From NCBI RefSeq assembly GCF_003751605.1, contig NZ_RJVJ01000001.1, positions 930,001 through 994,000 on the forward strand: a stretch of DNA of 64,000 nucleotides, read 5' to 3'. The notes beneath the pieces were generated by a model, which was not told the DNA's origin, made no database searches, and saw only the letters and a list, made by a program, of their open reading frames with translations. Every line of letters starts with the position of its first letter. The stretch's first letter is position 1. Made by a program: the position numbers and the translations under genes. Below, piece after piece: positions 8,763 to 15,986 of this stretch. The stretch is from Kitasatospora cineracea. Its GTDB lineage: Bacteria > Actinomycetota > Actinomycetes > Streptomycetales > Streptomycetaceae.

Positions 8763-8895
8763 CGAACCGTCTCACAACTCATCTCATAACCGTAAGGGAG
8801 TTCGGCAGGTTCTGAGACGCGATTTGGACACCTTGAGACCCCTCTGGGACCCGTTCGCCGACCGTCTCACAAACTCATCGTTTCCGAGACGCCCC
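8763..8895. promoter_or_regulatory. Candidate res/resolvase-binding region
   Basis: Five GTCTC/GAGAC elements lie within 130 bp just upstream of the resolvase start: CGTCTCACAACTCATCTC near 8766, TTCTGAGACG near 8810, CTTGAGAC near 8832, CGTCTCACAAACTCATCG near 8863, and CCGAGACG near 8886. The first and fourth are near-identical 17-18-mers. Mixed orientations and irregular spacing are what three-subsite res regions show. It should also contain the resolvase promoter. Confidence 0.55.
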
Positions 8896-9154
8896 GGCCA
8901 GGTGACCTCCCGACACCAGCCCGCCGGAATAGCCCGATGGGCCATCCCGGATTTTTCCCTCTCTGCCGCGCCACCTCGCCCAGGAGGGAAGTCACCACCC
9001 CGGACGCCAGTGGGCGCCTGCTACACCCTCAGCACCGCTTCAGGCCCCCGCCGGGGTGGGACAAGGGTTCGGAATCCGGTCGCCGCCTGCGGGCGCGAAG
9101 AAGCCCTGCCCGAACCCGAGTGGCCGGACGGGACTCGGGTGACCACCGCCCCGG
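8896..9154. other. Non-coding stretch between res-like region and integrase end
   Basis: About 260 bp with no convincing ORF, downstream of the integrase stop. A GGTTCGGAATCC near 9068 vaguely recalls a tRNA T-arm but no tRNA fold goes with it. Confidence 0.4.
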
Positions 9155-10798
9155 CTACGAGCCTGTGCCGCCCGCTGTCTCCTCCGCCTCCGCCTGCCGG
9201 ATCACGGCCTCCACGTCCTTGCCCTCCGCGTCGGCCCGCTTGACCCGCCCGTCCGTGCCGAACCGGACCGCCAGCCGTGAGGCGTCGAAAGCGGGGCCGC
9301 TCTTCGTCGCGGGCGAGACCTCCACGAACGCGCCCGCGTGCAGCAGCAGGTCCCGCTTGCCCGCCGTGTCGGCCGCCTTCCAGTGCTGGCCGAAGGTCCG
9401 GCCGGTGGGGACCTCGACCACGCCGCCGGGCTTGGCGGTGCGCTGCTTCTCCTTCAGCGAGGCGACGCGGTCTTCGAGCTTGGCGTACTGCGCGGCGTAG
9501 CGGTCGGCGCCGTCGTCGCCCTTGAACAGGCCCCGGTCGTAGCGGTCCTTCTCCAGGTCGGACAGGGCTTCCTGGGCCTGCCTGATCTGCGGGCGGAAGT
9601 CCTCCCCGGCCTGCTCGACCACGCGCACCACGGGCAGCCTGCCGAAAGACTCCAGGAAACGGGCCTCCACGTGGTTCTCCATCGACTCCCCGGCGATGCT
9701 CACGCCGTAGCAGTCGATCCGCTCGCCGCCCTGCCGCTTCTTCAGCCGGCCGATGCAGCGGTAGCGGAGCCGTCCGCCCGCCATGTAGGTATACATCCGG
9801 AAGCCGCACAGCGCGCAGTGGACGATGCCCCGGAGCAGCGACGTGCCTTCGCGCCGACGGTCGCCGGGGTGGCTGCGGCGTTCCAGTTCGTCCTGGAGGG
9901 CCTGCCAGATGTCGATGTCCAGGATCGGCATCCGGTTGACCAGCGGCAGGCCGTCCGTGCGCAGGATGGGCTTGCCGTCCTCGATGACCTGGCCGAGCAG
10001 TTGCGGGTTGGTGAGCAGGCTCCGCAGCGTGGTCGTGTACCACTTCTTCGAGTCGCTGCGCTTGCCGGTGGTCTGCCGCGACGTGTGGCCGGGCGAGGGG
10101 ACGCCGGCCTTGCTCAGGTCGGCAGCGACAGTCATCAGGGAGTCCTTGGCGAGGACGCGCTCCACGATGCCGCGAACCGTCTCGGCCTCCTCCGGGTTGA
10201 CCTCAAGCACCTTGCCCGCGCCGTCCGGGTTCGGGGCCACCCGGTAGCCGTAGGGGACGCGTCCGCCGGTGTAACGGCCCTCGCGCCGCAGGTGTTCGTG
10301 GGCGCTGGAGACGCGCATGCCGATGGTGTCGGACTCCAGTTCGGCGAAGACCGCGATCACCTTCGCCATGGCGCGGCCCATGGAGGTGGTCAGGTCCAGT
10401 GGTTCGGTCGCCGAGGCCAGCGCGACGTCGGCGGTCTCGGTGATCCGCATGATCTCGGCGAAGTCCACCGTGGAGCGGGCCAGCCGGTCGATCTTGAAGA
10501 ATACGACGACGTCCAGTTCGGTTAGCCTCGACAGAACCCGCTGGAGTCCGGGCCGTTCGAGCCCGCGTGAGAAGCCCGAGACGTCGATGTCCTCTTCGAC
10601 GGCGACGACGGTCCAGCCCCGGGCCTGGCAGAGCGCTTCACAGGCAGCGCGCTGGCGCTCGGGAGACGTCGTTTCCTCTGTCTCGCGCGATAGGCGAACA
10701 TAGATGGCTGCGCGCAATCCGGTGGTGCCAGCCGGAACGCCCTTCGGGCGACGGGCACGGGGCATGGCCCGGACAGCGGCAGTTGTGGCGTCGGTCAC
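9155..10798 (-). CDS. Large serine integrase (phiC31-like recombinase)
   Basis: 547 residues, GTG start at 10798. N-terminal resolvase domain: AAIYVRLSRETEE with nucleophile Ser37, then the FFKIDRLARSTVDFAEI segment and the E-helix region (AKVIAVFAELESDTI). A recombinase domain follows (GGRVPYGYRVAP, LLTNPQLLGQVI), then a zinc ribbon (CALCGF ... YRCIG ... DCYG) and a C-terminal coiled-coil region (LSDLEKDRYD ... LEDRVASLKEKQ), the standard order for site-specific serine integrases. It lies at the right end of the element with its start only 38 bp from the att core, the usual int-att arrangement, and is divergent from the repaired xpb. Confidence 0.95.
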   Translation of the reverse strand: MTDATTAAVRAMPRARRPKGVPAGTTGLRAAIYVRLSRETEETTSPERQRAACEALCQARGWTVVAVEEDIDVSGFSRGLERPGLQRVLSRLTELDVVVFFKIDRLARSTVDFAEIMRITETADVALASATEPLDLTTSMGRAMAKVIAVFAELESDTIGMRVSSAHEHLRREGRYTGGRVPYGYRVAPNPDGAGKVLEVNPEEAETVRGIVERVLAKDSLMTVAADLSKAGVPSPGHTSRQTTGKRSDSKKWYTTTLRSLLTNPQLLGQVIEDGKPILRTDGLPLVNRMPILDIDIWQALQDELERRSHPGDRRREGTSLLRGIVHCALCGFRMYTYMAGGRLRYRCIGRLKKRQGGERIDCYGVSIAGESMENHVEARFLESFGRLPVVRVVEQAGEDFRPQIRQAQEALSDLEKDRYDRGLFKGDDGADRYAAQYAKLEDRVASLKEKQRTAKPGGVVEVPTGRTFGQHWKAADTAGKRDLLLHAGAFVEVSPATKSGPAFDASRLAVRFGTDGRVKRADAEGKDVEAVIRQAEAEETAGGTGS

Positions 10799-10825
10799 TC
10801 GGCGATCCTATCGGTGGAGGTATGC

Positions 10826-12454
10826 GTGTCCTGCTTGATCGTGCAGAGCGACAAGACGCTGCTGTTGGAGATCGACCACCCGCGGGCGGCGGAGTGCCGG
10901 CGGGTGATCGCGCCGTTCGCCGAGTTGGAGCGGGCGCCGGAGCACGTGCACACGTACCGGGTGACGCCGCTGGGGCTGTGGAACGCGCGGGCGGCGGGGC
11001 ACGACGCGGAGCAGGTGGTGGACGCGCTGGTGGAGTACTCGCGCTACCCGGTGCCGCACGCCCTGCTGGTGGACGTCGCGGACACCATGGCGCGCTACGG
11101 GCGCCTCCAGCTGCAGAAGCACCCGGTGCACGGGCTGGTGCTGACCACCACCGACCGGCCGGTGCTGGAGGAGGTGCTGCGCTCGAAGAAGATCGTCCCG
11201 CTGGTGGGGGCCCGGGTCGACCCGGACACCGTGCTGGTGCACCCCTCGGAGCGCGGGCAGGTCAAGCAGGTGCTGCTGAAGCTCGGCTGGCCCGCCGAGG
11301 ACCACGCCGGGTACGTGGACGGCGAGGCGCACCCGATCGACCTGCGGGAGGACGGCTGGCAGCTGCGCCCGTACCAGCGGCACGCGGTGGACGGCTTCTG
11401 GCACGGCGGCTCGGGCGTGGTCGTGCTGCCCTGCGGCGCGGGCAAGACGCTGGTGGGCGCGGCGGCGATGGCGGAGGCCAAGTCGACCACGCTGATCCTG
11501 GTGACCAACACCGTTTCGGCCCGGCAGTGGAAGCACGAGCTGGTCAAGCGCACCTCGCTGACCGAGGACGAGATCGGCGAGTACAGCGGCACCCGCAAGG
11601 AGATCCGCCCGGTCACCATCGCCACGTACCAGGTGATGACGACCAAGCGGAAGGGCGTGTACGCGCACCTGGAGCTGTTCGACGCCCGCAACTGGGGCCT
11701 GGTGGTGTACGACGAGGTGCACCTGCTGCCCGCGCCGGTGTTCAAGTTCACCGCGGACCTGCAGGCCCGCCGCCGGCTCGGCCTGACCGCGACGCTGGTG
11801 CGCGAGGACGGCCGGGAGGGCGACGTGTTCTCGCTGATCGGCCCGAAGCGGTTCGACGCCCCGTGGAAGGAGATCGAGGCGCAGGGCTACATCGCGCCCG
11901 CCGACTGCTGCGAGGTCCGGGTGACGCTGACCGACTCCGAGCGGCTGGCGTACGCGACGGCCGAGCCGGAGGAGAAGTACCGGTTCTGCTCGACCACGGC
12001 GACCAAGCGCCGGGTGGTGGAGCGGCTGGTGGAGAAGCACAAGGGCGACCAGACCCTGGTGATCGGCCAGTACATCGACCAGCTGGACGAGCTGGGCGAG
12101 GTGCTGGACGCCCCGGTGATCAAGGGCGAGACCTCGAACGCCCAGCGGGAGAAGCTGTTCGAGGCGTTCCGGTCGAAGGAGATCGGCGTGCTGGTGGTCT
12201 CGAAGGTGGCGAACTTCTCGATCGACCTGCCGGAGGCGACGGTGGCGATCCAGGTGTCGGGCACCTTCGGCTCCCGCCAGGAGGAGGCCCAGCGGCTGGG
12301 CCGGGTGCTGCGTCCGAAGGCGGACGGGCACGCGGCGCACTTCTACTCGGTGGTCGCCCGGGACACCGTCGACCAGGACTTCGCGGCGCACCGCCAGCGC
12401 TTCCTGGCCGAGCAGGGCTACGCGTACCGGATCGTCGACGCCGACGACCTGTAG
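10826..12454 (+). CDS. XPB-type DNA repair helicase (SF2) with element-supplied start
   Basis: 542 residues from the GTG at 10826, preceded at five bases by GGTGGAGG. Superfamily 2 3'-5' helicase of the XPB/Rad25 family: N-terminal damage-recognition region, Walker A PCGAGKT near residue 205, DEVH box near 296, TATLVREDGR (motif III region), and motif VI QRLGRVLRPK near 489. Only the first few residues are altered: M-S-C-L-I-V instead of the M-G-G-P-L-I-V stranded at 5904. The new start, Shine-Dalgarno and necessarily a new promoter come from the integrated element, and only 27 bp separate it from the divergent integrase start. The enzyme itself should be intact. Confidence 0.93.
   Translation: MSCLIVQSDKTLLLEIDHPRAAECRRVIAPFAELERAPEHVHTYRVTPLGLWNARAAGHDAEQVVDALVEYSRYPVPHALLVDVADTMARYGRLQLQKHPVHGLVLTTTDRPVLEEVLRSKKIVPLVGARVDPDTVLVHPSERGQVKQVLLKLGWPAEDHAGYVDGEAHPIDLREDGWQLRPYQRHAVDGFWHGGSGVVVLPCGAGKTLVGAAAMAEAKSTTLILVTNTVSARQWKHELVKRTSLTEDEIGEYSGTRKEIRPVTIATYQVMTTKRKGVYAHLELFDARNWGLVVYDEVHLLPAPVFKFTADLQARRRLGLTATLVREDGREGDVFSLIGPKRFDAPWKEIEAQGYIAPADCCEVRVTLTDSERLAYATAEPEEKYRFCSTTATKRRVVERLVEKHKGDQTLVIGQYIDQLDELGEVLDAPVIKGETSNAQREKLFEAFRSKEIGVLVVSKVANFSIDLPEATVAIQVSGTFGSRQEEAQRLGRVLRPKADGHAAHFYSVVARDTVDQDFAAHRQRFLAEQGYAYRIVDADDL
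10836..10843. other. Right attachment core (attR)
   Basis: TGATCGTG inside codons 4-6 of the current xpb ORF (TTG-ATC-GTG), followed by host sequence CAGAGCGACAAG. Everything to its left, including the present xpb start codon and GGTGGAGG, comes from the element. The reconstructed attP would be flanked by GCTTGA and TCAAGC, a 6-bp inverted repeat. Confidence 0.75.
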
Positions 12455-12462
12455 GTGTCCGG

Positions 12463-12627
12463 CTAGAGCTTGACGCCGTCGCGCCCGAGGAAGAGCACGC
12501 GCGCGGCGGTGTCGAGCACGATGCCGACGTTGCGGACGGCGTTGGCCACCGGGTGGCGGCGGCGCTGCTCGGCGCGGTGGGCGCCGTGCACGCCGTCGAA
12601 CTGCGGGTTCACTCGTTCGGTCGTCAT
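12463..12627 (-). CDS. Small hypothetical protein (54 aa)
   Basis: Short ORF starting at ATG 12627 with GGAG seven bases upstream and ending eight bases after the xpb stop on the opposite strand. It is basic at the N-terminus (EQRRRHPVAN) and amphipathic at the C-terminus (VGIVLDTAARVLFLGRDG). Codon positions show the strong third-position G/C of real genes here. No family recognised. It is convergent with xpb. Confidence 0.6.
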   Translation of the reverse strand: MTTERVNPQFDGVHGAHRAEQRRRHPVANAVRNVGIVLDTAARVLFLGRDGVKL

Positions 12628-12754
12628 GTCTCCACGGTAGGTTCACAACCGGGGCGGGCACATCAGCCGAAAGACCCGAGCCCACGGCGGCGCGTCTCGT
12701 CCTGCGGGTGTACGGCTCCCCCACCCCGGTACCGGGGATCCCCCGGAAAAAGGA

Positions 12755-12784
12755 TTCGCACCCGGACGGCGCCGGGTCTAGGAT
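12755..12784 (+). promoter_or_regulatory. Candidate sigma-70-type promoter of helR
   Basis: TTCGCA at 12755-12760, an 18-bp spacer and TAGGAT at 12779-12784, giving a leader of roughly 145 nt before helR. A CCGGCCG/CGGCCGG hairpin near 12841 lies in that leader. No rifamycin-associated element was seen. Confidence 0.4.
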
Positions 12785-12933
12785 CGTCCGTCTGCCCCTC
12801 CCGAACCGTGGTGCCAGCGTCGTCGGCAGCCGTGGGAGTGCCGGCCGTTCGGCAACCGGCCGGTGTCCTTCACCGTGAGCTCTCCGACGAGTCGGCCGCC
12901 GCCCTTCCACCGCCGCGGCCGGGAAGGTCCGCC

Positions 12934-15003
12934 GTGCACTCCCCCACCCCCACCGAAACCGCCGACGCCGCCACCGATCCGCTCGGCCGCGAACGCTCCC
13001 ACCTCGCCGCCTCCCGGGCCGCGCTGACCGCGATGCGCGAGGACGTCGAGGCACTCGACCTGCGCGACGTGGCCGGCACCTGGGTCTCCGCCCAGGTGCT
13101 GCAGAAGCAGGTCGACGAGCGGATCAAGGCGCTCGCCGACCTCGCGCACACCCCGCTGTTCTTCGGCCGCCTCGACTACCTGCACGCGATCAGCGAGGCC
13201 GAGTCCGAGGGCAGCGGCGGCGAGCGCTTCTACATCGGCCGCCGCCACGTGCACGACGCGGGCGGCGACCCGATGGTGATCGACTGGCGCGCCCCGGTCT
13301 CCCAGCCGTTCTACCGGGCCAGCCGCACCGAGCCGATGGACGTCGCCAAGCGCCGCCGCTTCGGCTACACCGGCGGCGAGCTGACCGCCTACGAGGACGA
13401 GAACCTCTCCGACCCGGACGAGTCCGACAGCCGCTCCGCGCTGCTCGCCGCCGAGATCGAGAAGCCCCGCGTCGGCCCGATGCGCGACATCGTCGCCACC
13501 ATCCAGCCCGAGCAGGACGAGATCGTCCGCGCCGACGTCACCGGCACCGTCTGCGTCCAGGGCGCCCCCGGCACCGGCAAGACCGCCGTCGGCCTGCACC
13601 GCGTCGCCTACCTGCTGTACGCGCACCGCGAGCGCCTGGCCCGCACCGGCACCCTGGTGGTCGGCCCGAACCGGTCCTTCCTGCAGTACATCGAGCAGGT
13701 GCTGCCCGCCCTCGGCGAGCTGGACGTCGCCCAGGCCACCGTGCAGGAGCTCGTCGGCCACGTCGAGGTCCGCGGCACCGACACCGCCGACACCGCCCGG
13801 ATCAAGGGCGACGCCCGGATGGCCCGCGTCCTGCGCAACGCCGTCCGGGCCGGGATCACCCTGCCCACCGAGCCCTGCGTGGTCGTCCGCGGCTCCCGCC
13901 GCTGGCGCGTCCCCGCGTACGAACTAGAGGAGATCGTCCGCGAGTTGATGGGCCGCGAGATCCGCTACGGGGCCGCCCTGGAGGCCCTGCCGCAGCGGAT
14001 CGCGCACGCCGTCCTGGTCAAGATGGAGCAGGGCGGCGAGGCCCCCGACGACCGGGTGCAGGACGCCGTCGCCCGCAACGCCGCGGTCAAGGCCACCGTC
14101 AAGGCGTGCTGGCCCGCCGTCGACCCGGTCAAGCTGGTGCACCGACTGCTCGGCGACCCGGAGTTCCTCGCCACCGCCGCCGACGGCCTGCTCGACGCCG
14201 ACGAACAGGCCGCCCTGCTCTGGGCCAAGCCCCCGCGCAGCGCCCGCACCGCCCCCTGGTCGGCCGCCGACGCCGTCCTGATCGACGAGGCCGCCGACCT
14301 GGTGCACCGCACCCCCTCGCTCGGCCACGTGGTCGTCGACGAGGCCCAGGACCTCTCCCCGATGCAGTACCGGGCCGTCGGCCGCCGCTGCACCACCGGC
14401 TCCGCGACCGTCCTCGGCGACCTCGCCCAGGGCACCACCCCGTGGGCCACCGGCAGTTGGCAGGAGGCCCTGCACCACCTCGGCAAGGACGGCGCCCACG
14501 TCGAGGAGCTCACCCAGGGCTTCCGCGTCCCCGGCGAGGTCATCGCCTACGCCTCCCGGCTGCTCCCCGCCATCGCCCCCGGCCTGGCCCCCGCCACCTC
14601 GATCCGCGACCTGCCCGGCTCACTCGCCCTCCGGCACGTCCCGGACGGCCTGGACGCCGCCGCGCTGGACGCCTGCCGCGAAGCGCTCGGCCACGAGGGC
14701 TCGGTCGGCCTGATCGCCGCCGACGCCCGGATCCCGGCCCTCGCCGCCGCCCTCACCGCCGCCGGGCTCCCCTACCTCGACCCCGGCACCGAGACCACCG
14801 CCGACGCCCGTCTCACCCTCGTCCCGGCCTCCCTCGCCAAGGGCCTCGAGTACGACTACGTGGTCCTCGACGAACCCGCCGCGATCGTCACCGGCGAACC
14901 CGACCACCGCACCGGCCTGCGCCGCCTCTACGTCTCCCTGACCCGCGCGGTCTCCGGCCTGACGGTCCTCCACGCGGAGCCGCTGCCGGCAGAACTCGGC
15001 TGA
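12934..15003 (+). CDS. helR: HelR-like RNA polymerase recycling ATPase (HelD family)
   Basis: 689 residues, GTG at 12934 with GGGAAGG seven bases before it. UvrD/Rep-type SF1 ATPase of the actinobacterial HelD/HelR group. It has an N-terminal coiled-coil arm (RERSHLAASRAALTAMREDVEAL, split by helices), Walker A GAPGTGKT near residue 210, the DEAQDLS Walker B box near 469 and a C-terminal RRLYVSLTRAV motif. Such proteins push into the RNA polymerase channels and free stalled polymerase. HelR members also displace rifamycins. Assignment to HelR rather than another HelD paralogue rests on overall similarity and length. It stands alone, followed by a palindromic repeat. Confidence 0.85.
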   Translation: MHSPTPTETADAATDPLGRERSHLAASRAALTAMREDVEALDLRDVAGTWVSAQVLQKQVDERIKALADLAHTPLFFGRLDYLHAISEAESEGSGGERFYIGRRHVHDAGGDPMVIDWRAPVSQPFYRASRTEPMDVAKRRRFGYTGGELTAYEDENLSDPDESDSRSALLAAEIEKPRVGPMRDIVATIQPEQDEIVRADVTGTVCVQGAPGTGKTAVGLHRVAYLLYAHRERLARTGTLVVGPNRSFLQYIEQVLPALGELDVAQATVQELVGHVEVRGTDTADTARIKGDARMARVLRNAVRAGITLPTEPCVVVRGSRRWRVPAYELEEIVRELMGREIRYGAALEALPQRIAHAVLVKMEQGGEAPDDRVQDAVARNAAVKATVKACWPAVDPVKLVHRLLGDPEFLATAADGLLDADEQAALLWAKPPRSARTAPWSAADAVLIDEAADLVHRTPSLGHVVVDEAQDLSPMQYRAVGRRCTTGSATVLGDLAQGTTPWATGSWQEALHHLGKDGAHVEELTQGFRVPGEVIAYASRLLPAIAPGLAPATSIRDLPGSLALRHVPDGLDAAALDACREALGHEGSVGLIAADARIPALAAALTAAGLPYLDPGTETTADARLTLVPASLAKGLEYDYVVLDEPAAIVTGEPDHRTGLRRLYVSLTRAVSGLTVLHAEPLPAELG

Positions 15004-15009
15004 GGGAGC

Positions 15010-15143
15010 GCAAAACCGGGGGCGCGGGGGACCGCGCGGCCGAGCGAGCACGCACAGCCGGATCGCGACGCAGGACAGTGTCCTGCACCATTTCGCGATC
15101 TCGCCGGCACGCCCCTCCCGCCGCGCGCGGTTCCCCGCGCCCC
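15010..15143. repeat. Dispersed palindromic intergenic repeat, copy A
   Basis: Outer arms GGGGGCGCGGGGGACCGCGC (near 15019) and GCGCGCGGTTCCCCGCGCCC (near 15122) are inverted. The centre has GAGCACGCACAGCCGGATCG and a perfect GCAGGACAGTGTCCTGC dyad. The same layout recurs at 30.1-30.3 and 47.8-48.0 kb. It lies between the convergent helR and cutC and may serve as a bidirectional terminator. Confidence 0.7.
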
Positions 15144-15150
15144 TGGTGGC

Positions 15151-15837
15151 TCAGCTTCCGATCAGAGTCCGCCACTCGGCGACCTTCGCCGGGTCGACCG
15201 CGCCCGCCCAGCCGCCCTCGCGGGCCGCGCCGCCGATGTGGAAGGCGTCGAAGCCCGCGGCGAGGAGGTCGGGGACGTGGTCGGCGCGCAGGCCGCCGCC
15301 GACCAGGATCTGCGGGCGGTAGCCGGGCTCGCCGGTCTTGGCGAGTTCGCCGAGCAGGACCTCGCGGCCGGCGTCGACGCCGGCCGCCGCGCCGGAGGTG
15401 AGGAAGGTGTCGAGGCCGGGCAGGTCGGCGACGGCGGCGCGGACCTCGGAGCGGTCGGCGCTGTGGTCGATGGCCCGGTGGAAGGTCCAGCGGCAGCCGG
15501 CGACGGCTTCGGCGACGGCCCGGGTCGCGGCGAGGTCGACCTCGCCGTCGGGGGTGAGGAAGCCGAAGACGAACTCCTCGGCGCCTTCGGCCCGCAGCGC
15601 CGCGGCGCGGGCGAGCAGGTCGTCGAGGTCGCCGGGGGTGAAGCCGTCGCGGATGCGGAGCATGACCCGCAGCGGGAGGTCGACGGCGGCGCGGATCGCG
15701 GCGAAGTCCCTGGTCGCCGGGGTGAGCCCGTCGGCGGCCATGTCGGTGACCAGTTCGAGGCGGTCGGCGCCGCCCGACTCGGCGGCCCGGGCGTCCTGGG
15801 GGGTCAGCGCGATGACTTCGAACATTGGTCTAGACAT
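15151..15837 (-). CDS. cutC: CutC family copper homeostasis protein
   Basis: 228 residues, a TIM-barrel protein of the CutC family, from the ATG at 15837 (MSRPMFEVIAL); an ATG at 15825 is the alternative. Family signatures visible: GADRLELVTDMAADGLTP near the N-terminus, RVMLRIRDGF, FVFGFLTPDGEVD, WTFHRAIDH, and the C-terminal ILVGGGLRADHV plus FHIGGAARE. The role in copper tolerance is debated and the biochemical activity is unknown. A DasR-like palindrome overlaps its start codon region. Confidence 0.9.
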   Translation of the reverse strand: MSRPMFEVIALTPQDARAAESGGADRLELVTDMAADGLTPATRDFAAIRAAVDLPLRVMLRIRDGFTPGDLDDLLARAAALRAEGAEEFVFGFLTPDGEVDLAATRAVAEAVAGCRWTFHRAIDHSADRSEVRAAVADLPGLDTFLTSGAAAGVDAGREVLLGELAKTGEPGYRPQILVGGGLRADHVPDLLAAGFDAFHIGGAAREGGWAGAVDPAKVAEWRTLIGS

Positions 15838-15839
15838 AT
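15824..15839. promoter_or_regulatory. DasR-like palindrome at the cutC start
   Basis: ATTGGTCTAGACATAT has the perfect core TGGTCTAGAC of the DasR operator (consensus ACTGGTCTAGACCACT, 12 of 16 matching). It covers the start codons, so binding would block initiation or transcription. Confidence 0.35.
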
Positions 15840-15986
15840 CGAATAGCCTGCCACATCGGCAGGCGGCGGGCGAGCCCCCGCCGCCGTTCGGCCCCGCTTC
15901 CTCCTCCGATCGCGTCCCGTCCGCGCGCCGTTCGCGTCCCGTTCGTCCAGCCCGTCCTGCTCGGCCTGCTCGGCCTGCTCGTCCCG
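15838..15986. other. Short intergenic stretch with GCTCGGCCT triplication
   Basis: Upstream of cutC and downstream of the membrane-protein stop. Contains three tandem 9-bp CTGCTCGGC units near 15957-15983. No gene seen. Confidence 0.4.

Larger units (their letters stand above)
5917..10843. mobile_element. 4.9-kb integrated element inserted in xpb (large serine integrase type)
   Basis: The boundaries come from the reconstructed xpb reading frame and from the 8-bp TGATCGTG found at 5917-5924 and 10836-10843. The unit is about 4919 bp. Contents, left to right: YcxB-like protein (+), HTH/DUF5919 regulator (-), three small ORFs (+), small serine resolvase (-), res-like region, large serine integrase (-) next to the right junction. 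There is no replication, FtsK/SpoIIIE-type transfer, relaxase or phage structural gene, so it is not self-transmissible by itself. It may be a mobilisable island or a remnant. Confidence 0.85.

Noticed and set aside
9065..9090. GGTTCGGAATCC-like string resembling a tRNA T-arm near the integrase end
   Set aside because: An extra base disrupts the T-loop and no acceptor, D or anticodon arm can be folded around it. The element's att site lies in xpb, not in a tRNA.
5917..10843. Transposon or Tn3-family element
   Set aside because: There is a resolvase but no transposase, no terminal inverted repeats and no 5-bp target duplication. The 8-bp identical core beside a large serine integrase fits site-specific integration.
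12628..12933. Rifamycin-associated element upstream of helR
   Set aside because: No match to the known GGGGCTTGC...AAGCCCC-type inverted repeat was found in the upstream region; only a CCGGCCG hairpin is present.
10567..12933. Single 1478-residue ORF ending in HelR
   Set aside because: Its first about 790 residues are a shadow of the integrase and xpb genes in another frame. The HelR start with a ribosome-binding site is at 12934.
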